Below are positions 17,447 to 29,369 of a stretch of 64,000 nt of DNA, piece after piece. The stretch lies in assembly GCA_963573385.1 (NCBI GenBank), contig CAUYLG010065882.1, positions 62,001-126,000 of the forward strand. The letters run 5' to 3'. How positions within the stretch are numbered: the first letter of the stretch is position 1; each line of letters begins with the position of its first letter. A program made the translations under genes and the position numbers. This stretch comes from Cacajao melanocephalus (Eukaryota; Chordata; Mammalia; Primates; Pitheciidae). The notes below the pieces were generated by a model. The model worked only from the letters and a program-made list of their open reading frames with translations. It did not search any database and was not told where the DNA came from.

Positions 17447-18480
17447 TACATTAACTGAGAGTGTGAGGAGATTTAGAGAATAGAATCTTCAGTAAATTAC
17501 AGATGATCAGGATGAATTAACAGATCCAGTCTTTCAATATGGGGGTAGGTGCTTTAAAAAAATCTGCTTTTTATTCCCTGCCCTCTCTCCTCACAATTTC
17601 ATGGTTCTTTGTGGTAAATCAGAGGAGGAAACAATTTTCTTTCCAATAAATTGATTTTTACTTTCATTTTCCATGAAACATCTGGTTTTACCTTAGTGCA
17701 AGTTCTGAGTAAATAATTTATATAACAATGAAAATGTGTTTCAACTGTCACTATCATGGGTGCTGTTTTAACTGTTTATTTATATAAGAAAAGCCTGAAA
17801 TTTCAGACAACGTTGTCCCATAATTTATTCCAACCTAACCTCATTCTAGGAACTTAAAAATTAAATAAATTTTATTTAAAATGCCATTTCTTTATAAGAT
17901 ACTTAAAAATATTCTTGAGTTACATACATAGATGCTAAAATACTGCTAATAAAAGACAAAAAATGGTACTGCAAATTTCAACATTTAACCAAATTCAAAT
18001 ATGATAAAAAGGTGATTTATATCACTCTTGAATAAATTTTAAATTATTCCTAATAAGCCCAAAGATAGAAGCAATAATTCCTGTTCAGCTCCAGAATACA
18101 AATTTTAATGCTTAAAATAGTATAATGACAGTAGCATTTAATAAGCAGAAAGTGACATTTTTGAAATGAGCTATCTGAGCACAAAGGTTATGCATGGCTT
18201 TCAGTCATGCCCAGATGATCTTCCTTTCACAGTTAATTTTGGAAATTCACCACGTGCCTTGTCAACCTATCTTTAGGAAATATTTTTTTCCTTATTAAAA
18301 AAAGAAAGTGTAATGCAAAACGATGCCTTAGTATCTGTAGGTGTTCTTGACCCAAGAGGTGAAAACAATAGATACAACACAGGTTAGCCTGTCCCTTCCT
18401 AGAAAGACTATGACTACAGAATCCCAGAATATGAGACATCCAGCCCAAATTCCATACATTACTAATGAACAAATACAAAT
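17447..18480. other. Intron without recognised features
   Basis: AT-rich unique-looking sequence. Confidence 0.4.
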
Positions 18481-18483
18481 CCT

Positions 18484-18564
18484 TTTTGTTTGTTTGTTTC
18501 TTTCTTTCTTTCTTTCTCTTTCTTTCTTTCTTTGTTTTCCTTTTTTTTTTTTTTTTTTTTTTTT
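18484..18564. repeat. (TTTG/TTTC)n and poly-T tract
   Basis: TTTG and TTTC repeats merging into a run of about 24 T. This is the expanded tail of the adjoining antisense Alu. Confidence 0.95.
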
Positions 18565-18839
18565 GAGACAGAGTCTCTCTCTGTTGCCCAGGCTGAAGTG
18601 TAGTAGCACGATCTCAGCTCACTGCAACCTCCTCCTCACTGGTTCAAGTGATTCTCCTTCCTCAGCCTCCTGAGTAGCTGGGACTACAGGCACATGCCAC
18701 CACACCCAGCTAATTTTTGTATTTTTAGTAGAAGCGGGGTTTCACCGTGTTTGTCAGGCTAGTCTCCAACTTCTGACCTCGTGGTCCACCCACCTCAGCC
18801 TCCCATTGTGCTGAGATAACAGGAGCGAGCCACCAGCCT
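18565..18839 (-). mobile_element. Alu SINE, antisense
   Basis: GAGACAGAGTCTCTCTCTGT through to GAGCGAGCCACCAGCCTT. Full length apart from the extreme left-arm end. Confidence 0.95.
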
Positions 18840-19267
18840 TGAATTCTTTATTAACCACAGTATTTAAGAGAATTTCATAACTTCGATTTAATTCCACACC
18901 CTTTAAAACAAAGAAACCCACAAAGGAAAAAGCTGTGCAATTCATTATTTTGTGTATGGCATAAAGTATCGTTTTAAACAGTCCTTTCAATAGCAGCACA
19001 ATAACTTTGCATATCTTGTTTTAGAGGTATATTTAAGTAAGTAATTAAAACAGAGAAATGTGAATCCATTGAATGAAAATAATGCTTACTCTGTGATACT
19101 GGAACTGACTGATTCTGGAAGGTGAGAGACACATTTCCCACTTTCAGCAGAACTGTGCTCACAATAACTCTTTTCACAACTCGCAACTCCACGACTTTGA
19201 GGGATATTTTTATTTTCACAGTCACAAGCCCCACAATGCTATCCACTATTTTTTTTTAATAAAGATG
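18840..19267. other. Intron, unclassified
   Basis: No supported gene. The open frame at 18974-19246 (minus, 90 codons) has no recognisable homologue and no splice or start context. Confidence 0.4.
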
Positions 19268-19323
19268 TTTGTTAAGGAATGGAAGTTGAAAATGTTCTTA
19301 GTCTGTTTATCATAGAATAAGAA
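19268..19323 (+). repeat. Isolated 56-bp copy of MaLR internal sequence
   Basis: TTTGTTAAGGAATGGAAGTT and the following 36 bases recur at 21697-21752 with a single mismatch (T/C). Similarity stops abruptly on both sides. Unlike the downstream copy, this one lies outside the MaLR element. Confidence 0.93.
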
Positions 19324-19910
19324 AGTGTAACCATGTTTAAAGTGTAAGACCTGTGTTACAGTCCTGGATCTGGTGACAGTGAACTCAGAGAACTCACATG
19401 AACCTTTTGGTAGAACCAAATGAAGGTATGGAACTGGCTCAACAGTGGGGTCAGAAAGTCAAGTGGGACTGAAAGGGTCTTGGCTTAAACTAGAAGACAT
19501 GATTCTAATCCCTTCTCTGCCTGTCAGGATGTAGAACATTGGCAAATTACTTTGAAGTATATTTTTATTTACAGTCACTTCTGCTATATATACAACAAAG
19601 GGCTTTAATCAAAACCACTGTTCTTTGAAATATTCATTTCAACTCATTAGTTGTAAAATAGTGTTACAGTCTGTAACCAACATTTTAAAACAATGAATTA
19701 GAATAGATTAGAAAATATGAGTGCCTTTCATATAAAAGAGGTAAAGGTTGCTTCTTGAAACAATAAGTATATAGAAATTCCCTAAGCCACACATATTTCT
19801 TATAGGTTATGATCAAGGATGTTTGGAAAACCCTAAACCAGAACGTCTCTGACTGACAGTCTCCAGTAATTAATCTATCAGTTCTTTTTCTCCCTATACT
19901 CACTTATGTT
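19324..19910. other. Intron, unclassified
   Basis: No supported gene or repeat. Confidence 0.35.
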
Positions 19911-19914
19911 CCTA

Positions 19915-20285
19915 TTCAGTAAGAGGTGGAGTCTTTCTTCTCCCCTTGATTCTGGCACCTTCCACTTTCTCCCAAAGAAAACAAGCCATTAAGACAGAAA
20001 TCTGACCACTCAGAGATCACCATGCTGTAAGGAAGCTCAAGCTATCCATGGAGAAAAGAACCAAGAAAGGGAATCAATAATGAAAATGAAACCCTAGCCA
20101 TATGACTTCAGTAAAGCTGTCCCAGTTGCTGTCACAGCTATCTGAGCTACCTTAGATGAGATAGCAGACATTTTGGCTCAATGATAAGCCATCCCCACTG
20201 TGTCCTGTTGAATTTTTAACCCACAGAATTTTTAGCAAATATAATCACTGCTTTTTAAATCTCTAAATTATGTAGTTATACATAC
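19915..20285 (+). mobile_element. LTR-like remnant immediately 5' of MaLR internal sequence
   Basis: GTGGAGTCTTTCTTCTCCCC..., CATGCTGTAAGGAAGCTCAA and AACCCACAGAATTTTTAGCA fit a common MLT-like LTR whose end joins directly to internal sequence (GAGACTGGTATCAGAAGTAC). It does not look like a THE1 LTR. Family uncertain. Confidence 0.5.
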
Positions 20286-22185
20286 CTGAGACTGGTATCA
20301 GAAGTACAGTGCTACCATAACAAAAACTTGTGCACTGGTTTTGGTACTCATGACAACAGAGGCCTGAAGGACAGTGAGGAGAACAGCTGGAAGTTCTAAA
20401 GCTACCAAGGAAATTGCTATTGGAGGCTAGAAAAAGGGAGAATGGTGTTATAGATTAGGGAAAAATTGACAAGACATTGCCTATTGTAAGGCAGAAAATA
20501 TGAAATGTATCTAATGAAATTGTGGACCTAATGAAGGAGAGTTCTGGAAGAAGATGAAATCATGAATTGGTCTGTTTTAGGCATGTACAATAGAGGATTG
20601 CAGGAGACAGAGCTACTAAGGAAAGAAATGCTTTGTTCTCAAGGAGAAATAAAAGGAAATAGTTCCAGTGCAGTATTTGACATGAAGACTTTTCTTAGCA
20701 GCAAAAGGTTTCAAAATAAAAACAAGCCTCAGAGCAAAGGTCAAATTCAGAGGTCTGCCAGTAAAATATGGCCTTGGGGTAAAAATCAGTTTAAGGGTTT
20801 GACTATAAGAGTCCATGTTGACATCTCTGAAAGGTTTAAGGTTCTGAATCTGGGGCTCCTAGGAATCTCACAAACACTGTGTCACAATGCCCTGACCATA
20901 GCCTTAAGTGGAAAGGCGCCTGTCTAAAGGCAACTTGTGGTACTGTCTTTCCTCTAAAGAAATATGGTATGATCTGCTTCATAGAAAGCCCACAAAAATT
21001 ATAAGAAGACTTGGCAGCACTGTCTAGACAGGACAGAGACATTTCAAAATTTTAATTAAAAAAAGACTTTGGGCCCCCAAACTTTTGAAGGCTGGAAGTA
21101 GCTGGGAAAACTACTCACTTGCAGGTACAGGTTATTTGTTATAGAAAAGAAAACATTATTTGAGAGTAGATTCAAGAGCTTAGAGAGCAAAATCAAGAGC
21201 CACAGATGATCAAAACCAGTAAGCAGAACTGGGCCCTAGTCAACAATTTTTTTTGGCCTGCAGAGTAGGAAGAACTGGCCACATGACTCTAACTGAACTG
21301 AACTGCTGTGAACCAGTGACTTCTATGTCCCCACCCTCCCTCTAGCCCCAACTTTTTTGAACAAGACTGTACATCACACTTTTCCTGCCCCTGACCTGCC
21401 AGTGTATGTTGGATTTGTGTAGTGTAGATAAATTGTACTTTTAGTTCAAAGCCTTTGAATATCAGGAATTGCAACCTAGGAGCTGTGCCCGAGAAACTGC
21501 ACTAAGAAGCCTCATTGCACATGGGCATGATTTAAGTGATGAAGCCTTAGTTTCAATCTGATGTTGCCATGTCATGAAACTTTTGGGGAAGAGGGTGAGA
21601 ATATTTTGCCTATTGGAAATATTGTGGCTGAAAGGCAAATTTCGTTTGACAGTTTTTCAAGATAGCCACTCTCAACTCCTTCCTTTCTTTTACACATTTG
21701 TTAAGGAATGGAAGTTGAAAATGTTCTTAGTCTGTTTATCATAGAACAAGAATGTTCTTTTACCATTCACAGCCTTAGGGACAGAGCTACCAGAGGCCAC
21801 GGGAGCCCAAGTCTTGCATTAGTGTGACCTGGATGTGAGACATGGAGTCAAAGGACATCTTTTTGGAACTTTAAGGTTTAATGACTACCCTATTGGATTT
21901 TGGACTTGCATGTGGCCTGTAGCCTCTTTGTTTTGGCCAATTCATCTTGTTTGGAACAGGTGTATTTGCCCAATGCCTGTACCCACTTTGTATCTTGGAA
22001 GTAACTAACTTGCTTTTGATTTTACAGGCTCATAGGTGGAAGGGACTTGCATTGTCTCAGATGAAACTTTAGACTTGGCCTTTTGGGTTAATGATGGAAT
22101 GAGTTAAGACATTGGGGACTATTGGGAGGGCATGATTGTGTGTTGAAATGTGAGGACATGAGATTTGGGAGGGGCCGGGGCACAA
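20286..22185 (+). mobile_element. MaLR (THE1/MST-like) internal region, non-coding
   Basis: Degenerate internal region of a MaLR (ERVL-type) retrotransposon ending in the polypurine tract GATTTGGGAGGGGCCGGGGC immediately before the 3' LTR. THE1 features from about 20760 on include CTGAACAAGACTGT-like and ACAGGCTCATAGGTGGAAGG blocks. The first ~400 bp look more like an MLT1-type internal region. No intact protein frame. MaLR internal regions normally lack functional genes. Confidence 0.8.
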
Positions 22186-22545
22186 AGATATGCTTTGGCT
22201 GTGTCCCCACCCAAATCTCATCTTAAATTGTAGTTCCCATAATTCCCTCTTGTTGTGGGAGGTACCCAGTGAGAAGTGATTGAATCATGGAGGCAGTTTC
22301 CCCCACGGTGTTTTCACGATAGTGAGTTCTCATGAGATCTGATGGTTTCATAGGCGTCTGGCATTTCCCCTGTTGGCATTCATTCTCTCTCCTGCTGCCC
22401 TGTGAAGAGGCGCCTTCCACCATGATTATAAGTTTCCTGAGGCCTCCCCAGCCATGCAGAACGGTGAGTCAATTAAACCTCTTTTCTTTATAAATTACCC
22501 AGTCTCAGGTATTTCTTTATATTGGTATGAGAATGGACTAATACA
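22186..22545 (+). mobile_element. THE1/MST-type 3' LTR
   Basis: ATATGCTTTGGCTGTGTCCC to GGACTAATACA, contiguous with the polypurine tract, so it is the 3' LTR of the element. The first base of the LTR terminus appears mutated. Confidence 0.92.
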
Positions 22546-23139
22546 GTTTCTTATTAGAAAACAAGCAAAATGGGATTCTAGTTCTAAACTCCCATGTCTT
22601 TTGAGTTTGGTTATTCTAGACATCTGACGAGGGAGGTTCTGAGCCTGTAGATTGTGGCCAAACCTGTACCAAGGCAAATTCAGCACACTAACACCATTTT
22701 GTGGAAATCTATCCAGGCAGGCAGCCAGCATTCCCAAGAAGACACAGCCCTCTGTTCACAGTGTATATCACAAGTTCTAGTTTGATATTTGCATTCCAGG
22801 GCAGTATCTTGTTTCCAAATCACTCTCCTCCTATTCTAGACATGGGATGCTCAATAAACATAGCCTGCTTGTAGAGAACAGAAACAGTGGTGGTACTGCA
22901 GACATTTCCTCAGCTCTACTACTACAGGCTCTCAGATTGCACCTGCCATTCTATCCTTTACACATGTATAGTAGGGTAGAGAAAAGAGTTGGAGATGATG
23001 TATCTATCAAGGAGAGGAACCATTCTGCAGGAATGATCTCAGTGGGAGGATATGCTAAAATATTAGGTTCCATAATAACCTAATAGATGTGAAAAGCAGA
23101 GCATAAGACAAGAGAACAACGGGAACACGTAGGGAGAAC
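22546..23139. other. Intron, unclassified
   Basis: No supported gene or repeat. Confidence 0.4.
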
Positions 23140-23340
23140 ATGCTTTGCAATCAGACAAATCTCAGTTCCAATCCTATCATGATCTCAAACCACTATTTCA
23201 CCTCAGTTTCACCGTCTATAAGAAGGAAATATTTGTGGGACTGATTATGAAAATCAAATGAAACAATGAGTATGTGTATTTAAAACCATTAGCAGAATTC
23301 CTGCCACTTGGAAGGGCCTCAAAATGGATTCTTATTAACA
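23140..23340 (+). mobile_element. MIR SINE remnant
   Basis: GCAATCAGACAAATCTCAGT, CACCTCAGTTTCACCGTCTA, GATTATGAAAATCAAATGAA and AGCAGAATTCCTGCCACTTG follow MIR order. Confidence 0.72.
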
Positions 23341-24055
23341 TTTCACTTTCTCTAAAACACTGAGTTTATTCCTGCTCCCAGGAATGCTTATGTCCCTGTT
23401 GAAGCATGGAAGCCAATACCCCAACATACAGCACTGTGACACGCTGGCCTAAAGAAGCAGCCTTGAGGTCTCTCTGACCTCCCCGTCACTCCTCCTGTCT
23501 CTCAGTCCCCTGTCTCTCTGAAAGCACAGAGTGGAGTTGTTCTCTGAAGTTCCCTTATTGCCTAAAGCCCAGACCTACCAAAGAAGAAAACAATTTTCTC
23601 TGGTCCCTTCCCTAAGGTTTCATTAACTCAAATCATATTGCAAAATGAAAGACTGAAGTCTGTCAACACACCTGAACAGACTTTTGTCATAAGCCATTGT
23701 CTTCTATTTCTGTCTTATTCAGTATCTCAAAGATAATCATTTACCAGCCATTATCTGCTCTGTGGGCCAAACAGACTTCATCCCAGTCCACTGTATGTTT
23801 TCCAAGTCCATTCATTTTCCCCCTAAAAATTATTTACTATCCCTCATATGACCACATTTCTTCCATTTCCCTTTCCCGTATGAAGAAAGGCATATAAACA
23901 TCTGTACCCCATCAGGTTATTAGGTAATCATTCCTTCATGATTCCCCTGTGCTGTGCACATTAAAATAAATTTTGTGTGCCTCTTGTCTGCATTTTTTTA
24001 GTTGATTTTCAGGAAACTGTTTCAGAGTATAAAGGGGAAAGCATTCCTTCTCAAC
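23341..24055. other. Intron, unclassified
   Basis: No supported gene or repeat. Confidence 0.35.
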
Positions 24056-24059
24056 CTCT

Positions 24060-24360
24060 ACATCTCCTATACAATGCTGACTTCTTTCTGTCACTCAGAT
24101 CTCAGCATAAATGTTACCTCTTCAAAGAAGTCTTCTATGCACATCCAATCAGCACTTATCCAAGTTGGACATTTCTCTTGTTTTCCTCTCCATTGGTTTA
24201 TGTGAGTTTATTGGTGCCTGTGTAGGTATTTTCCTTTTCCCCACTTGAATATAATCTCCATGACAACAATGGTTTTTGCTTGATCTTTGCTAAATCATTA
24301 GGGTAAAGTGATGAGAATATCACAGGTTCTTGGTAAATATTTGTTCACTGCTGAGTGACT
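24060..24360 (+). mobile_element. L2 3'-end remnant
   Basis: CTTCAAAGAAGTCTTCTATG, CTTGAATATAATCTCCATGA and TCTTGGTAAATATTTGTTCA match the L2 3' order. Confidence 0.7.
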
Positions 24361-24466
24361 TATAAACCTTTGACATTCTTAGAGTCAGCATTCAAAATTT
24401 GGGGTATTTTGTAATAACCCTAAAGAGTCATGAGCAACCCTATAATGCATTGTTTCCTCACACGTG

Positions 24467-24505
24467 CTTTAAGAAGCAGGATGAGACTTTAAGAAGCAGG
24501 ATGAA
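24467..24505. repeat. 20-bp tandem duplication
   Basis: CTTTAAGAAGCAGGATGAGA followed directly by CTTTAAGAAGCAGGATGAA. Confidence 0.95.
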
Positions 24506-25084
24506 GAGTGGTAATAATGGCAAAAGAAATAAAAGGCGAGTGGTGAGAGTGGTCAATGAAGGAATACTCAACATTATCCATGTGGAAAAATTGAGGCAGG
24601 TTACATATTTTACTTCCCAAAATGAAAGGTTAGAAAAATTAACTGAGAAATTGAAATTTTCCTCTTTCGATTCCCTTATACTCTAAGCAAAGGTCAAGGG
24701 AACGCATGAAGGGACAGGCAGAAGGAAATCACGTTAGATCCTGCGATGTATAAAACACTTAAGGTCAAATGACTTTGTAAGCATAATCCCAGACCGTAAA
24801 TTTGGGATTAAAACAATCATTTTCTGGCAAAAGCCTTCTGTGTACATATAAAGCTTAATATAGCACAGCTATCTGAAACAATATCACTAGTGATATAGGA
24901 AATGAAAATATCCTAAAACTCCTTTATAACTCTCATCCTTCCCATGTATTAAAGTGATGTCAAGCGGGATCTCTCTGAAGTAATCAAGAACTACTGCAAC
25001 AAATGCCACAACCAGTATGATTTTTCTTCCTCTAATAGGATTCCAGACCCCCGAGCATAACCCAGAATAGTTTTCATCTTCTTT
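24506..25084. other. Intron, unclassified
   Basis: No supported gene. The 95-codon frame spanning 24399-24686 includes the tandem duplication and shows no protein family. Confidence 0.35.
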
Positions 25085-25500
25085 TCCCTTGGCTTCGTCA
25101 TATGCCCTTCACTCTGGCCAAACCAAGCTACCACTGCTCCCCACACTTATCAGATACGTGTGTGTTCGGACTTTGCTGAGACATTTCCCCTGCTCATGTA
25201 CCATCTTATCCAAAATAAGACCCTTCCCATCCTTTCAGGTCCAACTCAAACATCATCAACTCCTCTCTTTTCTCCTCCTCTTCTTCTTCTTCTTCATTTT
25301 TTTTTTTCACTTTGGTCTTCATCTCTTTCTTTCTTGTAAACTTGCTCATTTTTACCTTGCACTTGATTATCAGTTTATCAGCTTCTCTCTCAAAGGCTAT
25401 GAGCTTTCTGAAGGTAGAATTAATTTATCTTTTTTAAAGCCCACACAAACTTACACAGAGACTTGCTCCTCATAAGCAATCAATAATTATTATAAATAAC
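25085..25500 (+). mobile_element. L2 remnant
   Basis: CATATGCCCTTCACTCTGGC, ATTTCCCCTGCTCATGTACC, GGTCCAACTCAAACATCATC and CAAAGGCTATGAGCTTTCTG are L2 3' landmarks. A CTT/T-rich run sits near 25270-25310. Confidence 0.68.
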
Positions 25501-25616
25501 TGTTCATGGGATAATAAACTATAAATGTATAATGATTCAAAGTTTTCAAATCTCTCATATATCCTTCAAATTTTCTTTTTTCTTTCCTCTACTTTCATTT
25601 TTCTAAATGAAAGTTT

Positions 25617-25957
25617 ATGTGCCACATAATGATGTTGCAGTCAACTACGGATCCCCTGTATAACTGTGGTCTCATAAGATTATAATATCATATTTTTCCT
25701 GCACTTCTCTATGATTATATATGTTCAGATACACAGATACTTACCAATGTTACCTTTTCCTGCAGTACTCAGTATTATGACACGCTGTACAGGTTTGTAG
25801 CCTAGAAGCAACAGGCTCTACCTTATGCCTAGGTGTATATTAGGCTATACCATCTGGGTTTACATGAGTATACTCTATCATGTTTCCATGACAACAAAAT
25901 TGCCTAATGACACATTTCTCAGAAATTATCCTTATTGTTAAGCAATGCATGACTGTA
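25617..25957. mobile_element. Unclassified ~340-bp interspersed repeat
   Basis: ACAGGTTTGTAGCCTAGAAG, GCCTAGGTGTATATTAGGCT and TAAGCAATGCATGACTGTAT resemble a known human medium-reiteration repeat whose name I cannot assign securely. Confidence 0.55.
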
Positions 25958-25963
25958 TATGCA

Positions 25964-25965
25964 AA

Positions 25966-25996
<31 letters not shown>
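25964..25996. repeat. (CA)n microsatellite
   Basis: ACACAC run with one AT interruption, immediately after the preceding repeat. Confidence 0.97.
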
Positions 25997-26734
25997 GCTA
26001 CTATAGGTTCCACAAACCAAGAGCCCTCTGAATGTTTTTCTCTCAGCAGATCAATCACCTCCACCCAGTGGTCAATCAAACACTAAGAAGTCCAAACTAA
26101 GGAAAACAATACACATGTTTAAAACTTAAGGATTACTGAGTTATTAAACCACTGGTTGATAACTATTTTTTCTCTTTGCCCAAATATGTTGAAGCCATCA
26201 GCAAGTTTTCTTTACAAGTTTATAGTAGCTATTGCTTGCAATATTTCTACCTACAGTGATAGGAAGTTACCAAGTAAGTCGATTTCCTAAGTCTTAAGGG
26301 AAAGAAATGTGACAGAATAAAAGTGTCCGTGGAAAATGCATGATGCTAAGCACCCAATAAAAGCACAGTTAATTTGGATTCAACCCAGGGGGATATTATC
26401 TTAAAGAAAAGTAAGTTGGAAGAAAAATCCGATTAATGATTGGAACATTTCTCCTGTCCCTGAGGCAGTCAACTCTGTAGAAACTGAATCCCTGCCGTTT
26501 CATAGATACAGTCTACTGGGGATTATCCTTTGGAAGTCTGTCCCAGTTGTGATAAAAAGATAGAAATGTTTGTGATCTTTTTAAGTACCTGAGATCACAG
26601 AGGAAGCAGCATGGAATTACAGAGCCATAAAACATTTCATCCAACCTTATTGAAGTTGTGTTCCTGTGTGCTAACATCTCCTTTAATGGAACTGTAACTT
26701 CAGTAATAATAGTAATAATGATAATAACGCATAA

Positions 26735-26965
26735 TAATAATAATAATGGCCACCATTTATCAAATGCTTTATTTGTATCAGGCAATGTGCTTTTGGAGGA
26801 TTATTTCATGTAATTCTTACAACATCCCTGTGAGGTAGGCACTATTATAAGCTCTGTTTTACAGACATTCAAATTTAGTTATAGAGAAATTGAATTACTT
26901 GCCCAAGTGGCAGAAACTGTGTGAACATGCGTAAGCTGGCTCTAGTCGCCATACGGTCAAATAAT
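26735..26965 (-). mobile_element. MIR SINE, reverse orientation
   Basis: ATGTAATTCTTACAACATCC, TGAGGTAGGCACTATTATAA, TTTTACAGACATTCA and ACTTGCCCAAGTGGCAG match the MIR reverse complement well. Confidence 0.85.
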
Positions 26966-27079
26966 AATTTGCCTCTATGTATGATGGTGCATATTTGTTT
27001 TACAAATATATTAAGGGCATTTTTTTAACAGTTTTCAAAACATTACCAATACTCTTTCATGAGTCAAATTAGCCTGAAT

Positions 27080-27295
27080 TCTAATGCCAGTTTAATAGTT
27101 GTATAACAATGGGAAAGTCAACTCTAACTTACTAAGCCTTGTTGAACTCAACTGTTAAATGGATATAATGATGCTCATTCACAGATGCATGTGAGGATTT
27201 AAAAAGACACTCTACCTGAAGTATTTAGCGTACTGCCTAGGATATAGGAAGGGCTTAAAATGTAGAATCATTATCATTATCCATTATCCATTATT
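27080..27295 (+). mobile_element. MIR SINE remnant, forward
   Basis: GGGAAAGTCAACTCTAACTT, CAACTGTTAAATGGATATAA and GTGAGGATTTAAAAAGACAC follow MIR order. With the preceding MIR it forms a diverged inverted pair about 120 bp apart. Confidence 0.72.
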
Positions 27296-27815
27296 ATTGC
27301 TATATATGGAAAATTATCTCTGACTACATTGGAAGATATGAGCACATATGCTTTTACACATATTTCACATTTATCTATCACAGAGCTATAAAAATTAATG
27401 GTGCTAACAGCAAAGAACCTACCAGCTCTGGGAAATTGTAAAATGAGTGATTTTGCAAATAAATACAGATTTTATGTTCATTGAACTATGAGACCAATAT
27501 GTCAGTTTCCTTCTGCATTAGGTTTATAGCCCATGCATGTCCAGGTAATAGAATTGAATTTACTTTGGGGGGAAAAAAAACTAACCTTTGCTTTAGAAAT
27601 ATATAGTTATTGGTATTTTCAGGATATCACCATTTTAGTATTGACAATTTTAGTTTTCTTATCAGTTTTTTAAATATGATTTTCCTTAAGTGAGTTTTAA
27701 TTGAAAGTGCAACAACAACAAGAAAAAAAAACCGGGAAAATGAAGGAAGGAAATCATAGCATATGCATGGCAATACGGAGAATTCAACAGATAAAATTTA
27801 ACCTAGTATTCAAAC
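27296..27815. other. Intron, unclassified
   Basis: No supported gene or repeat. Confidence 0.35.
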
Positions 27816-28100
27816 CTTTTTCTTTTTTTTTTATGACAGAGTCTTGCTCTGTCACTCAGTCTGGAATGCAGTGATGTGATCTCATCTCACTGCAATCTCC
27901 GCTTCCCAGGTTCAAGTCTCAGCCTCCCAAGTAGCTGGAACTACAGGCATGCACTGCCATGTCTGGCTAATTTTTGTATTTTTAGTAGAGACAGGGTTTT
28001 ACCATGTTGCCCAGGCTTGTCTCGAACTCCTGACCTCAAGTGATCTGCCTGCCTTGTCCTCCCAAAGTGCTGGGATTACAGGAGTGAGCCACTGTGCCAT
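27816..28100 (-). mobile_element. Alu SINE, antisense
   Basis: ATGACAGAGTCTTGCTCTGT to GAGTGAGCCACTGTGCC. Short deletion in the right arm (TTCAAGTCTCAGCCTCCC lacks the usual GATTCTCCTGCC). Confidence 0.95.
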
Positions 28101-29180
28101 AGATATATCCCTTAGGTTTTACAAAATTACATTGGTGAATTACTTTCTGTGCTTCTCAAATTTAGGAGAAGTGTGACTAGATTGTGAAAAAGAAAAGGGA
28201 GAGAGAATGTTTCTAAAAACTGAGATGGCTCATTATGAGGACATCCAGATAGTGATTATGTATTTTTTTTTAATTTATGCAGTTCATCTTTGGATATTGC
28301 AAATATTCTATTATCCCCATGCAGTGTACCTCATTCTTGAAGAGTTAGGTGAGAAAAGAGAAAGGATTATTTTGTTTGTGCACAATTTTAATGTAGTGCC
28401 AATGACCCAATATTCTTTAGTTGGTCTTTTATGTAAGTTCCGTTTACCTTTCTCTATATTCAAATGAAGAAAGTGATTTCGTCTAGGACAGGGTAGCTTG
28501 ATCCACATCAGAATCTCACTGTCCACGAGGAGCAGACACTGGTATTTTTTGGTTCTGAGTTCTTAAGGATTACTAAAAACACAACACAAGTAGAAGTAAC
28601 AGTGGACAATGGAAAAATCTAAGCCTTGACTTTTGAACTAAAGGCCTTAAATCAGCTTTGCTCTTTTTTGTCATGTTATTCGGAGGTTCTATTTAATCCA
28701 CAGTAATTTCAGAGGAAAGTGTTATCTAGAGACAGGGCTCTGAACAGTCAGGATCACAGTGGGCCACACAGAAGCGACACCCCTAACGAGACCTCAGTCT
28801 TCTTTGCCTTAGCTGGAGTCATGGGCTATTTGTGAATTTATTATTGTTTAAATTGTTCTGAAAACTTACGTGGCTATTCTTTGGTTTTAGTTTTAGATGT
28901 AACTTGGTTTTCTTTATAATAAATGTCATCAGGATGACATGGATTCTGAGTCTAAAATATAAGAAAGGAGAGAGACATTACGGTTCACCCAGTCTGCATT
29001 ATTCTCATATTACAGTCCTCAGATTATTCCCTGTGAGGCTTTTCCCACCCCCACGTCATACCTTAAACATCTAACTCAAGGTCAGGATGGAATATTAACC
29101 TAAAAATTAAACTTCAGTCCATAGACATTTTGAGTAATAATAACAGGAACTTAAAGAAATTGCTCTAAAACTAATTTGAA
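28101..29180. other. Intron, unclassified
   Basis: Unique-looking AT-rich sequence, no gene. Confidence 0.35.
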
Positions 29181-29188
29181 AGTATATT

Positions 29189-29212
29189 TTCAAATTCAAA
29201 TTTGAATTTGAA
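29189..29212. repeat. 24-bp perfect palindrome
   Basis: Two 12-base arms meet without a loop at 29200/29201 (left arm TTCAAATTCAAA). The right arm continues as a TTTGAA tandem. Confidence 0.97.
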
Positions 29213-29369
29213 TTTGAATATGGATACACACATACAAATACACATGCGTATGCATGTATATATGCATGTATGTTTTTCTCTCTCCTTCTCTCTCCCTCCT
29301 ATATATCAAGAAATGCCTACTTATATATAAAGAGCCTTCATATATAAAATTGAAAATACTGTAATTAAT

